From positions 17,183 through 81,182 of IMG/VR virus record IMGVR_UViG_3300033145_000777: a DNA stretch of 64,000 nt. One strand, given 5' to 3'. Positions 1 to 6,936 of this stretch are shown here, in pieces. This DNA comes from a virus. A program made the translations under genes and the position numbers. Under the pieces are notes generated by a model. That model saw nothing but the letters and a program-made list of their open reading frames with translations. It ran no database searches and was not told where the DNA came from. Every line of letters starts with the position of its first letter. The stretch's first letter is position 1.

Positions 1-663
1 CCCCCCGAGATAGAGAAATGTATGCCTGACTATGAGTTATATGGGAGTGATTATAGCATGGGATTCACTACTCGGGGATGTATCAGAAAGTGCCCGTTCT
101 GCATAGTCCATAAGGTGGAGCCGGAGTTCAAATACCATAAGCACCCTCGCGTGTTCCATCACCCGGATCATAAGAAAATAGTGTTCCTTGACAACAACTT
201 CTTAGCGTGCTCTAATCGACTGGAGACCATCCAGTATATCTTGGACCACGACATCAAGGCGTGTTTCAATCAAGGCTTGGACGCACGGCTAATAGATGAG
301 GAGGTGGCGGTCAAGCTCGCGTCGATGAAGCTCTATAACCTGCACTTCACATTCAGAACGATCTACGTGGCCTGGGATTTGATGGATAGCCAAGATGGTG
401 TGTTGAAGGGAATACAGAACCTAATAGATGCAGGGGTAAATCCGAACAACATCAAGGTCTATGTGCTGACTCTCTTCAACACCACCTTCGAAGAGGATAA
501 GTACCGGGTAGAGAAGCTGTTGAAAATGGGCGTCGAACCCTATATCATGAGGTATAATGGGGATAAGTCCAGCAAGGATGTTAACCAACTTGCAAGGTGG
601 TGCGCGAGGCATCTGTATCGGGTATGCAAGTTCGAGGATTATGATCCTAGGAATCACAGGTGA
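1..663 (+). CDS. Radical SAM protein, 5'-truncated by the window edge
   Basis: The reading frame is open from base 1 to the stop at 663, so the N-terminus lies outside the window; the first in-window Met codon is at 22. The radical SAM [4Fe-4S] motif CxxxCxxC appears as CIRKCPFC about 20 residues after that Met, preceded by a DYELYG stretch of the kind seen between cobalamin-binding and radical SAM domains. Later residues fit a TIM-barrel. This is one of four radical SAM proteins here. The substrate cannot be predicted. It is followed after 4 nt by the helicase gene. Confidence 0.8.
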   Translation, partial: PPEIEKCMPDYELYGSDYSMGFTTRGCIRKCPFCIVHKVEPEFKYHKHPRVFHHPDHKKIVFLDNNFLACSNRLETIQYILDHDIKACFNQGLDARLIDEEVAVKLASMKLYNLHFTFRTIYVAWDLMDSQDGVLKGIQNLIDAGVNPNNIKVYVLTLFNTTFEEDKYRVEKLLKMGVEPYIMRYNGDKSSKDVNQLARWCARHLYRVCKFEDYDPRNHR

Positions 664-667
664 TTAA

Positions 668-3040
668 ATGAGCAAAAGTATTCCAAACGGTAAACTAGAG
701 GAACTGGAGAAGACCTGGGCGAAAGCCCGTGACCTAGTCAAGGACATCAGTGAAGACATATCTGCTAATGAAAGCCAACTGCTTGACTTAGTAACACAGA
801 AGGTAGCTCTTGACACCATAGATGAAAAGGCACTAGGAGACTTTGCTAAAACCCCGTACTTGATTATGCCTAAAGGGAAGAACGAGGCTTGGATCATAGT
901 ACCACGGTTCGTTGACTTTCACGTAGGGTGGCTGGAGAGACAGACATCCAGCTATAATGTGTTCATAGTAAACCAGTACATTGACATGATCTCTCCCCTA
1001 CCTCATGACATCAAAGCCAGAGTAAGCATCGAGCCATATCTCGAAAAAGCAATACTCCAGCAACGACCAGGTAAGGTAGGTATCCTCGAAATAAACCCAC
1101 TTGACTATGAACGGGCTAAGGAGAAGTACAAGAACAGTCTAGGCAACCGAGTTTCTGGCCGTGAGGATCAGATATACCTCAAGAAAGGAAAAGAGTTTTC
1201 GTTACTAGCTGAACTCATCAGAGATGGTATGCTTCCGTTTGAACCCAAGCCTGTTGCAGAAGATGATCTCAGACCTGAAAATGAATGGGGCAATAAAATC
1301 AAGCTCCGAGAGTACCAAGAGCGTGCCTTTGATTCATTCATACAGTATGGTGCGGTTGGGATCTATTGGGCTCCTGGGGCAGGGAAAACCTTTGTTTCAA
1401 TAGAAACGGGGAACCGTGTGATGGGTGATAAACTTGTAGTAGTCCCTCAGTTGACTTTGAAGGAGCAATGGGAAGAACGTATTAAGGAATATGCGGTAAG
1501 TCCAGGAGAGTGGGAAGTTCAGACATATCAGTACATCACCCACAAGCATAACTATGACAGATTTGCGAAACGGGAATGGAAAATTATCTTCTATGATGAG
1601 TGTTTCCCTTACTATGATCAAATCTATACAGAATACGGCCAAATACCGATAGGATGGTTGGTTGAAAACAAAATACAATGTAAGGTTTGGAGTTATAATT
1701 TTACTAATAACCAATTAGAGTTAAAACCCATTACTTTCTTCTATCGAAAACACGCGAGTTCCGTTTTAGAGATAGAGACAGAAAACTCAATAATTCACCC
1801 AACTAAAACACATAATATATATACACCTGAAGGAAATCACTTACCTGCTAACGAGCTGAAGCTACTTGATGAAACAATATATCTGCGAAATATGTGGACG
1901 GAAATTCAAAAACCATCACGCCCTCAATGGCCACAAAATGCACCACAAACACCCGGATCACAACGAGAAGTTAAACAAGAAAATAGCGGAAGAAGGATTA
2001 CATTGGAGCAAGACAAACCCAGATGCTTGGGAGAAATTCAAAAAAGACTTATCAAATTCACGCATGAGAGAGAACAATCCATACTGGAAAGGAGGGGCTC
2101 ATCAGCAAACGTGGGCGCGAATAGCATACGAGGATTATCTTTATCCCAAGGAATGTATGACTTGTCACGGGAGGTCGGGTGCAACACAGATAGATATTCA
2201 CCACAAGAATGGAGATCGAAAAAACAACTCGAAAGAGAATCTTATGGTTTTATGCCGTTCTTGTCACGAAAGTCTACACCGCGGGGATGGTCACACTATA
2301 CAACAGTGGATAACATTAGAGGAATTCGAGAACTTACGCTTAATGATCCCAGAGTCTATGATCTTGAAGTAGCGGATAATCATAACTATTTCATTAATGG
2401 TGTTTTAGTATCGAACTGCCACCACCTCCCAGCAAACACGTTTAGCAAACTGGCCGTATTCAAGACAGATTACAGGATAGGGTTGTCAGCGAGTCCATAC
2501 CGCGAGGACGGGCGCACTGAGTACATCTTTGCGTTAACAGGGTTCCCCATAGGGTTGAGGTGGCGTGAGCTCATCAGTCTTGGCGCAGTTGGTGAACCTG
2601 ACGTCAAGGTGTATCTCTATTCTACTGAGTTTAGGAAAAGGGCTGACCTAGACAATTTGATAAAGACGCGAAGCGGTAAGATTCTAGTCTTCTGTGACTC
2701 AGTACCCACAGGTAATACCCTAGCCAAAGCTTTCGGCGTTCCCTTCGTGTACGGGAAGACGAGGAATAGGCTGGAAATTGTAAGGGATAATCGTGTCGTG
2801 TTGATCAGCCGAGTAGGGGATGAAGGCATGTCTATTCCTGATCTGGATACCGTTATTGAGTATGATTTCCTTTACGGTAGCCGACGTCAAGAAACCCAAC
2901 GTGCAGGTAGGCTTATGCACAACAAGAAAGGTGGTGAGCATATCATAATGATGACTGAGGTTGAGCTAAGTAAGTATGAGAAGCGGCTGTATGGGTTGGA
3001 GGAGCAGGGTTTTAACATCAGGTTCGAGAGGAGAGCATAA
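668..3040 (+). CDS. SF2 (XPB/RAD25-like) DNA helicase interrupted by an intein
   Basis: Superfamily 2 helicase with Walker A APGAGKT at residues 235-241, motif III SAS in GLSASPYRED near residue 608, and motif VI QRAGR near residue 744. The Walker B/DEAH motif DECHH is split by an intein between Glu311 and the next Cys. Joined exteins give about 518 residues, with an N-terminal extension resembling XPB/Ssl2 and phage helicases. Likely role is duplex unwinding in replication, repair or transcription. The start at 668 follows the upstream stop by 4 nt. Activity requires protein splicing, because the intein lies in the catalytic site. Confidence 0.88.
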   Translation: MSKSIPNGKLEELEKTWAKARDLVKDISEDISANESQLLDLVTQKVALDTIDEKALGDFAKTPYLIMPKGKNEAWIIVPRFVDFHVGWLERQTSSYNVFIVNQYIDMISPLPHDIKARVSIEPYLEKAILQQRPGKVGILEINPLDYERAKEKYKNSLGNRVSGREDQIYLKKGKEFSLLAELIRDGMLPFEPKPVAEDDLRPENEWGNKIKLREYQERAFDSFIQYGAVGIYWAPGAGKTFVSIETGNRVMGDKLVVVPQLTLKEQWEERIKEYAVSPGEWEVQTYQYITHKHNYDRFAKREWKIIFYDECFPYYDQIYTEYGQIPIGWLVENKIQCKVWSYNFTNNQLELKPITFFYRKHASSVLEIETENSIIHPTKTHNIYTPEGNHLPANELKLLDETIYLRNMWTEIQKPSRPQWPQNAPQTPGSQREVKQENSGRRITLEQDKPRCLGEIQKRLIKFTHEREQSILERRGSSANVGANSIRGLSLSQGMYDLSREVGCNTDRYSPQEWRSKKQLERESYGFMPFLSRKSTPRGWSHYTTVDNIRGIRELTLNDPRVYDLEVADNHNYFINGVLVSNCHHLPANTFSKLAVFKTDYRIGLSASPYREDGRTEYIFALTGFPIGLRWRELISLGAVGEPDVKVYLYSTEFRKRADLDNLIKTRSGKILVFCDSVPTGNTLAKAFGVPFVYGKTRNRLEIVRDNRVVLISRVGDEGMSIPDLDTVIEYDFLYGSRRQETQRAGRLMHNKKGGEHIIMMTEVELSKYEKRLYGLEEQGFNIRFERRA
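1601..2416 (+). mobile_element. Intein inserted in the helicase Walker B motif
   Basis: 272 residues from Cys (tgt at 1601) to Asn (aac at 2414-2416), followed by a Cys +1 extein residue. The N-terminal Hint region has block A CFPYYDQIYTEYG and block B TKTHNIYTPEG; the C-terminal blocks are YDLEVADNHNYFINGVLVSN. The catalytic Cys1, block B Thr/His and terminal Asn are present, with Ser in the penultimate position where His is usual. Between the splicing blocks, about 165 in-frame residues look like nonsense and lie opposite an HNH endonuclease in the +1 frame (1866-2372). Confidence 0.88.
1866..2372 (+). CDS. HNH homing endonuclease nested out of frame inside the intein
   Basis: 168 residues in the +1 frame relative to the helicase/intein. 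It starts with an N-terminal C2H2-like zinc finger (CEICGRKF...HHALNGHKMHHKH), followed by an HNH core with CMTCHGR, DIHHKNGDRKNN and LMVLCRSCHESLHRG. This is a well-formed HNH endonuclease of the type normally embedded in frame in inteins or introns. Here the containing frame stays open over the whole length, so one DNA segment encodes both. There is no clear SD; internal initiation at ATG 1866 or 1869, or frameshifting, would be needed. Confidence 0.7.
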   Translation: MMKQYICEICGRKFKNHHALNGHKMHHKHPDHNEKLNKKIAEEGLHWSKTNPDAWEKFKKDLSNSRMRENNPYWKGGAHQQTWARIAYEDYLYPKECMTCHGRSGATQIDIHHKNGDRKNNSKENLMVLCRSCHESLHRGDGHTIQQWITLEEFENLRLMIPESMILK

Positions 3041-3050
3041 ACTCCTAACC

Positions 3051-3101
3051 TTTAGCCCATAAACTTTATATAAGTTTCTAGCATAGATAGTTTGACCCAA
3101 A
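3051..3101 (+). promoter_or_regulatory. Near-leaderless archaeal promoter, copy 1
   Basis: Box CCATAAACTTTATATAAG, with the TATA core 37 nt before ATG 3102, then GACCCAAA directly before the start. The 54 bases 3051-3104 are identical to 39087-39140, which lie in front of an unrelated gene. Confidence 0.85.
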
Positions 3102-3305
3102 ATGGAAACATCAAAAAAACTTCTGGACAACATACCTCCAAGCTGGAAAGGGTTATCACAATCTGAGTTAATGGCTGAGGCAGCTAAAGCACATAAAGCA
3201 TACAATAAAGCCTGGTCTGAGGGTAACACCGAGGAAGCAATCAGGAGGAATTATGAGAGTAGGAAACTGGTGGCTCTCTACTTTTCAAACGCCGAAAGCC
3301 ACTGA
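3102..3305 (+). CDS. Small hypothetical protein, helical
   Basis: 67 residues, rich in Ala, Lys and Glu, predicted helical, without Cys motifs or membrane segments. Its start is fixed by the shared promoter, whose GACCCAAA context abuts this ATG. I do not recognise a family. It is the first gene of a short unit between the helicase and the virion module. Confidence 0.7.
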   Translation: METSKKLLDNIPPSWKGLSQSELMAEAAKAHKAYNKAWSEGNTEEAIRRNYESRKLVALYFSNAESH

Positions 3306-3378
3306 GTACAAGAAGCGCAAACCAAAACAGGGTACTGATCTATTAAGTCACATTTTCTATACACCTGGGGCGATCTAA

Positions 3379-3564
3379 ATGACCAGTACTCTAGTCTGTA
3401 GACATTGTGGATTTGAGACCGAGGCATACGATATGCACATAGGGGGAGGTTATCTTGAAGCGTTTGAATCAGCAAAAGAACATATCAAAAAGAAGCATAA
3501 ACCTCAATGGAAATATTGGCTCACTAGAGGTAGTGTAACCCAAGAATGTTTCACGGTCAGATAG
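3379..3564 (+). CDS. Small zinc-finger protein
   Basis: 61 residues with one C2H2-like finger: CRHCGF near the N-terminus and His residues in EHIKKKHK about 25 residues later. Probably a small DNA- or RNA-binding protein. No SD is visible; an AT-rich stretch 20-40 nt upstream could be a promoter. The function is not otherwise predictable. Confidence 0.6.
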   Translation: MTSTLVCRHCGFETEAYDMHIGGGYLEAFESAKEHIKKKHKPQWKYWLTRGSVTQECFTVR

Positions 3565-3611
3565 GATAATATTAAAACGTGTGTAGTTCTATTATCTCTT
3601 GAGAGATTAAT

Positions 3612-3947
3612 TTGGCTTACGTTACCTCAGCTCAGGTTCTTGCAATGGTTCATACGAAGCTTACCCCAACTCAGCTAACCGACATGATAGCTAGAGCCGA
3701 TCAATGGGTGGATGACCACGTTGTAGAAGCCGATCTTAATGCTATTCAATTACAGTTGCTGAGTCTAACTAGGTGCATGTACAGGGTTTTGCTTATGGAC
3801 CCGACGGCTTGGAAGCTTGGTGAATACTCGCAGGACGCCAAGGTTCAGAAGGAGAACATACTCCATGACCTCGAAGAAATGGTTGACCTCTATAACGGTG
3901 TAGGTACTCCTAACTTCATAGTGGGACAGGACCCGGTGGACGGATAG
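3612..3947 (+). CDS. Head-tail adaptor (connector) protein
   Basis: 111 residues, almost entirely helical, with the form of gp6/gp15-like adaptors that extend the portal (SAQVLAMV...LTDMIARADQWVDDHV). Position supports it: first of the classic adaptor, stopper, terminator, tube series. The start is TTG 3612, with an ATAATATTAAAA box about 40 nt upstream suggesting near-leaderless transcription. Confidence 0.65.
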   Translation: MAYVTSAQVLAMVHTKLTPTQLTDMIARADQWVDDHVVEADLNAIQLQLLSLTRCMYRVLLMDPTAWKLGEYSQDAKVQKENILHDLEEMVDLYNGVGTPNFIVGQDPVDG

Positions 3948-3955
3948 GTGTGTAA

Positions 3956-4858
3956 ATGGCTGCAAGCAGGTTCGCCTCGATATTAGCAATGAGAGGTAAA
4001 CCAGCTGTCATACGACGTCAAACTGGAACTGAACGAGACTACGGTTCTGATGCTGCTGGTTTCACTTGGACAGATTATCAAAAGACCCTAGTGTTTCAGC
4101 CCTCAAGAAGGAAGGGAATCACAGAAGTCCTCTTGGATGCTGGAATAATCAAGATGGGAGACGGAAAAATATTCACCCTTGCATCAGACGACATACGGCC
4201 AGAAGATAGGGTAATTGTTGATGGTGGAGAGTACATGGTTCTACCCGGCTTTTCTCCTTGGGATGCTTTAGGGGGTACCCTCTTTCGTGCAGCTGATGTG
4301 AAACGGGTGTATGATTCAGTTTCAGCAACCTTCTCAGGAGTAACGAACATATTCACAGAGGACTTTGCAGATGTATTAGCTTGGACTGTTAAAACTGGTG
4401 TCTGGACTAACCCCGCTGGTGAATACAAGTGCGTCTCCGGGGTTGGTGTTGACGGTATCTCGGTAGCAGGTACGTTAACGTGGACTGACTACATAGCTCA
4501 GACAGATGGACGAGTAGACGCAGGAGACATCGGTAAAGCAGGGCTCGTCTTCAGGTACTCTGGAGCAGGGGCAGACATCCTAGCATATAGCTTAATGATT
4601 GACCCCACCAACGACAAAGTCACACTTGAGCTCCTATCAGGAGCAACATGGACTACACTACTCGAAGCAGATATGAACATCGAGACTGATACAGACTACG
4701 AAATCAGAGTACATTGTTTCAGCCACTTCATTCTCTGCTTTGTTGGAGGCAACTTCATATTCAGTCTCTCTGAAGCAGAGATATTGGAAGGACAAATAGG
4801 TCTACGAAGTGAGGACGGGACAGCATTCTTTGACGATGTGGATATATGGACGGAGTAA
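3956..4858 (+). CDS. Head-tail stopper fused to a concanavalin A-like lectin domain
   Basis: 300 residues. The first ~120 resemble head-completion/stopper proteins (small beta-barrel, with VIVDGGEYMV). Residues ~130-300 form a separate beta-sandwich typical of concanavalin A-like/LamG domains, ending GQIGLRSEDGTAFFDDVDIW. Stoppers are usually ~110 residues, so the lectin-like domain is an addition, possibly displayed at the neck to bind glycan. It lies between the adaptor and terminator genes. Confidence 0.65.
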   Translation: MAASRFASILAMRGKPAVIRRQTGTERDYGSDAAGFTWTDYQKTLVFQPSRRKGITEVLLDAGIIKMGDGKIFTLASDDIRPEDRVIVDGGEYMVLPGFSPWDALGGTLFRAADVKRVYDSVSATFSGVTNIFTEDFADVLAWTVKTGVWTNPAGEYKCVSGVGVDGISVAGTLTWTDYIAQTDGRVDAGDIGKAGLVFRYSGAGADILAYSLMIDPTNDKVTLELLSGATWTTLLEADMNIETDTDYEIRVHCFSHFILCFVGGNFIFSLSEAEILEGQIGLRSEDGTAFFDDVDIWTE

Positions 4859-4864
4859 TGAACA

Positions 4865-5329
4865 ATGGTTAGCACCTTAGAAACTGTACTGGAAACCATA
4901 ATCGCACAGCTCAAGGCAGACGTTGGAGTTATAGCAGTTCTACCCCCAGGAACAGGAGCAGAAATCCCTGTATTCCACGCCAGACAGAAACGTAAAGACG
5001 TCTTTCCACGGATCACAGTGATGGATATAGCAGTAAGAAGTGAGGTATCCGGGCTCGATGATGGTTTTGACGGAACTTACGTCTATCAATGGGAAAAAGC
5101 GTTGATTCAGATCGACTGCTACAGCTCAAGGGACTCAACTGAACGTGATAGGGTGTGGATGGCAGCTAAGACATGTCTGTTAAAGAGGGCTGTTAAGGTC
5201 ACTCTTAGACGGGCTGGAATAATCTATATTCACGAACCCATGTCAATTAATGTGGATTCACTTCAAGCAGCCCCGGCTGAGTATAGAAAAATGATGACTT
5301 ATTCGGTGTTCTGGTTTAGTAGAGCATAG
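4865..5329 (+). CDS. Tail terminator / tail-completion protein
   Basis: 154 residues with an N-terminal helix (TLETVLETIIAQLKADVGVI) and a mixed alpha/beta body resembling tail terminator proteins that cap the tail tube at the head interface. The assignment depends mainly on its slot between stopper and tube genes and on size. Confidence 0.6.
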   Translation: MVSTLETVLETIIAQLKADVGVIAVLPPGTGAEIPVFHARQKRKDVFPRITVMDIAVRSEVSGLDDGFDGTYVYQWEKALIQIDCYSSRDSTERDRVWMAAKTCLLKRAVKVTLRRAGIIYIHEPMSINVDSLQAAPAEYRKMMTYSVFWFSRA

Positions 5330-5376
5330 CCTTAAATGTTCTCTTAATCATATTCAAGATTAGAGGTTAATTATAG

Positions 5377-5805
5377 ATGGCAGAGATTTACGTGGGCAAA
5401 GACGTCACTGTTGAAATCTGGAACGCCGGTGAAACCGAACAATTCACAGTTACTGTTGCTCAGGAAGTAATATTCAACCCTGCCCAAGCTATCGAAGGCA
5501 TTGACGGGCTAGGAAGCGACCTAATACAAGTGTGGGCTGCTGGCCTGAAAACTTTTGAAGGGACATTGTCTCAGCTAATGGTTGACGCAAGCAACCAGCT
5601 TTGGCTACTTGCCCCATTCCAAACATGCCTTACAGAATACGTTATGAAACTCATTTGGGATGATACCTGTGTACCAGTGCAGACGATCACGATAACGCTT
5701 ACGGGAGTAATCTTCCCAAGGGGTGCAATTCCTTCCCCGAAGAACGCAGCGGTCATCCTCGAAATGCCGTTCAGGGCTAAGAATGCAACCATCGTAACAA
5801 CTTAG
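5377..5805 (+). CDS. Major tail tube protein
   Basis: 142 residues, mostly beta, beginning MAEIYVGKDVTVEIW, consistent with a tail tube subunit that polymerises around the tape measure protein. It directly precedes the tail chaperone pair, the expected place. An AGAGGT element lies about 11 nt before the ATG. No sheath gene is seen next to it, which favours a siphovirus-type tail. Confidence 0.7.
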   Translation: MAEIYVGKDVTVEIWNAGETEQFTVTVAQEVIFNPAQAIEGIDGLGSDLIQVWAAGLKTFEGTLSQLMVDASNQLWLLAPFQTCLTEYVMKLIWDDTCVPVQTITITLTGVIFPRGAIPSPKNAAVILEMPFRAKNATIVTT

Positions 5806-5818
5806 GCTTGGTGAATCA

Positions 5819-6268
5819 ATGGGGAAAATAACAAGAGCTATGGTGCTGCAAGGCACTGAACTCCGTCACGTTGTTGACATTCCACAATGGAATAAAGAGG
5901 CAACTCTCACCGTTAAACCTATCACCGATGGTCAGTTCATGGAGATACAGGCTAAGATGTTCGAAGGCGTCGAGCTTGGTGAAGACAATGAACCATTCAA
6001 AGGCATGACCATGACTGAGATTTCTCAAAGAGAGAAAAATGTCAGGAGACAAGCCGTAGCATTCGCATTATCAATAGATGGTGAGGAATGGGCACCAGAA
6101 GATGTAGCTCTCCTACCTCCAGGTGCAGTTGATGCCCTGTATAATGATGTCGCTCTGATTTCGGGTTTTCCAAAGGGGCGTCGAGCCCAGGCTCCGCCTT
6201 TAGAGGAATTGGACGAGGTGGAACAACTGGAGCCTTCAGAGGAACCGGAGTCTCTGCTGACGAAATAA
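5819..6268 (+). CDS. Tail assembly chaperone (gpG-like), zero-frame product
   Basis: 149 residues, resembling gpG-type chaperones that bind the tape measure protein during tail assembly, with a Glu/Pro-rich C-terminus. An A_AAG_GGG heptamer at 6172-6178 and an overlapping open -1 frame to 6558 indicate that a longer gpGT-like product is also made. Confidence 0.7.
   Translation: MGKITRAMVLQGTELRHVVDIPQWNKEATLTVKPITDGQFMEIQAKMFEGVELGEDNEPFKGMTMTEISQREKNVRRQAVAFALSIDGEEWAPEDVALLPPGAVDALYNDVALISGFPKGRRAQAPPLEELDEVEQLEPSEEPESLLTK
6172..6178 (+). promoter_or_regulatory. Candidate -1 programmed frameshift site (A AAG GGG)
   Basis: In the gpG frame the codons are CCA AAG GGG CGT, so the seven bases AAAGGGG match the X XXY YYZ slippery pattern. 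The -1 frame has stops just upstream (6130-6147) and is then open to 6558. Confidence 0.6.
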
Positions 6269-6558
6269 CCACTTTCCTTAACATTTATGGCTATGGTCTG
6301 CATATTCTACATCAGAGAGGATACAAGCTAATCACTGGTAGAATCTTAGATATGACACCCTTACAAAGCAGAGTGATAATAGCACTAGGCAGGTGGGTGT
6401 TAGGACAAGTCTCAGAACCTTCAAAGCAGGAAAGTGAGATGACTGATGATGAGAAATACGCCAAACGAATCAGGGAAAAATGGACTGCAGGTAAAAGAGT
6501 GTCCACTTTCGGAGACCTCGCGCGTGTTCTCAGACCAACACCGAAGAAGAAAAGGTGA
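6172..6558 (+). CDS. Tail assembly chaperone T-like extension (-1 frame)
   Basis: The -1 frame encodes a Gly/Ser/Thr-rich linker and then a helical domain (ADEITTFLNIYGYG...LGRWVLGQVSEPSK) ending in a Lys-rich tail at 6558. It has no suitable start at its beginning, so it is most likely expressed as a frameshift fusion with the preceding gene, as in lambda gpGT. An internal start at 6352 would give only 68 residues. Confidence 0.6.
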   Translation, partial: KGASSPGSAFRGIGRGGTTGAFRGTGVSADEITTFLNIYGYGLHILHQRGYKLITGRILDMTPLQSRVIIALGRWVLGQVSEPSKQESEMTDDEKYAKRIREKWTAGKRVSTFGDLARVLRPTPKKKR

Positions 6559-6564
6559 GTGTGT

Positions 6565-6936
6565 TTGGCTACTGTAACACTTTCCGGGTTCAACGTTTTC
6601 ACACAGTATCTAGGTAAACTACAAGATTCACTTGATAGCATTGCAGCTGCTGCTGTTAGAGAGGTTGCTGAGAGTATTCGTGATGATGCAAAGGAATGGG
6701 TAAGAGTTGATACTGGTAGCCTAAGAAAGAGCATCAGGGTTCAAAACCGCAGACTCTCAGGAGGGTTTCACACCATCGGAGTATCAGCTGGTGGGTACGT
6801 CACAAACCCAAAAACAGGAAGAAAGGTAGACTATGCCTTATATGTAGAGGCAGACTATCCATTCTTGAGACCTGCTGTGATGGCACATGCAATGGACTTA
6901 GTTGCCGCAATGAAATGGAGGATGAGCAATGTCTGA
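6565..6936 (+). CDS. HK97-gp10-like minor tail protein
   Basis: About 124 residues. VREVAESIRDDAKEWVRVDTGSLRKSI matches the HK97 gp10-like tail component pattern (helix followed by DTGxLRxSI), and YALYVEADYPFLRPA matches its C-terminal half. TTG 6565 is preceded by AGGTGAG; GTG 6559 is an alternative start. It overlaps the tape measure gene by 8 nt. Confidence 0.75.
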   Translation: MATVTLSGFNVFTQYLGKLQDSLDSIAAAAVREVAESIRDDAKEWVRVDTGSLRKSIRVQNRRLSGGFHTIGVSAGGYVTNPKTGRKVDYALYVEADYPFLRPAVMAHAMDLVAAMKWRMSNV

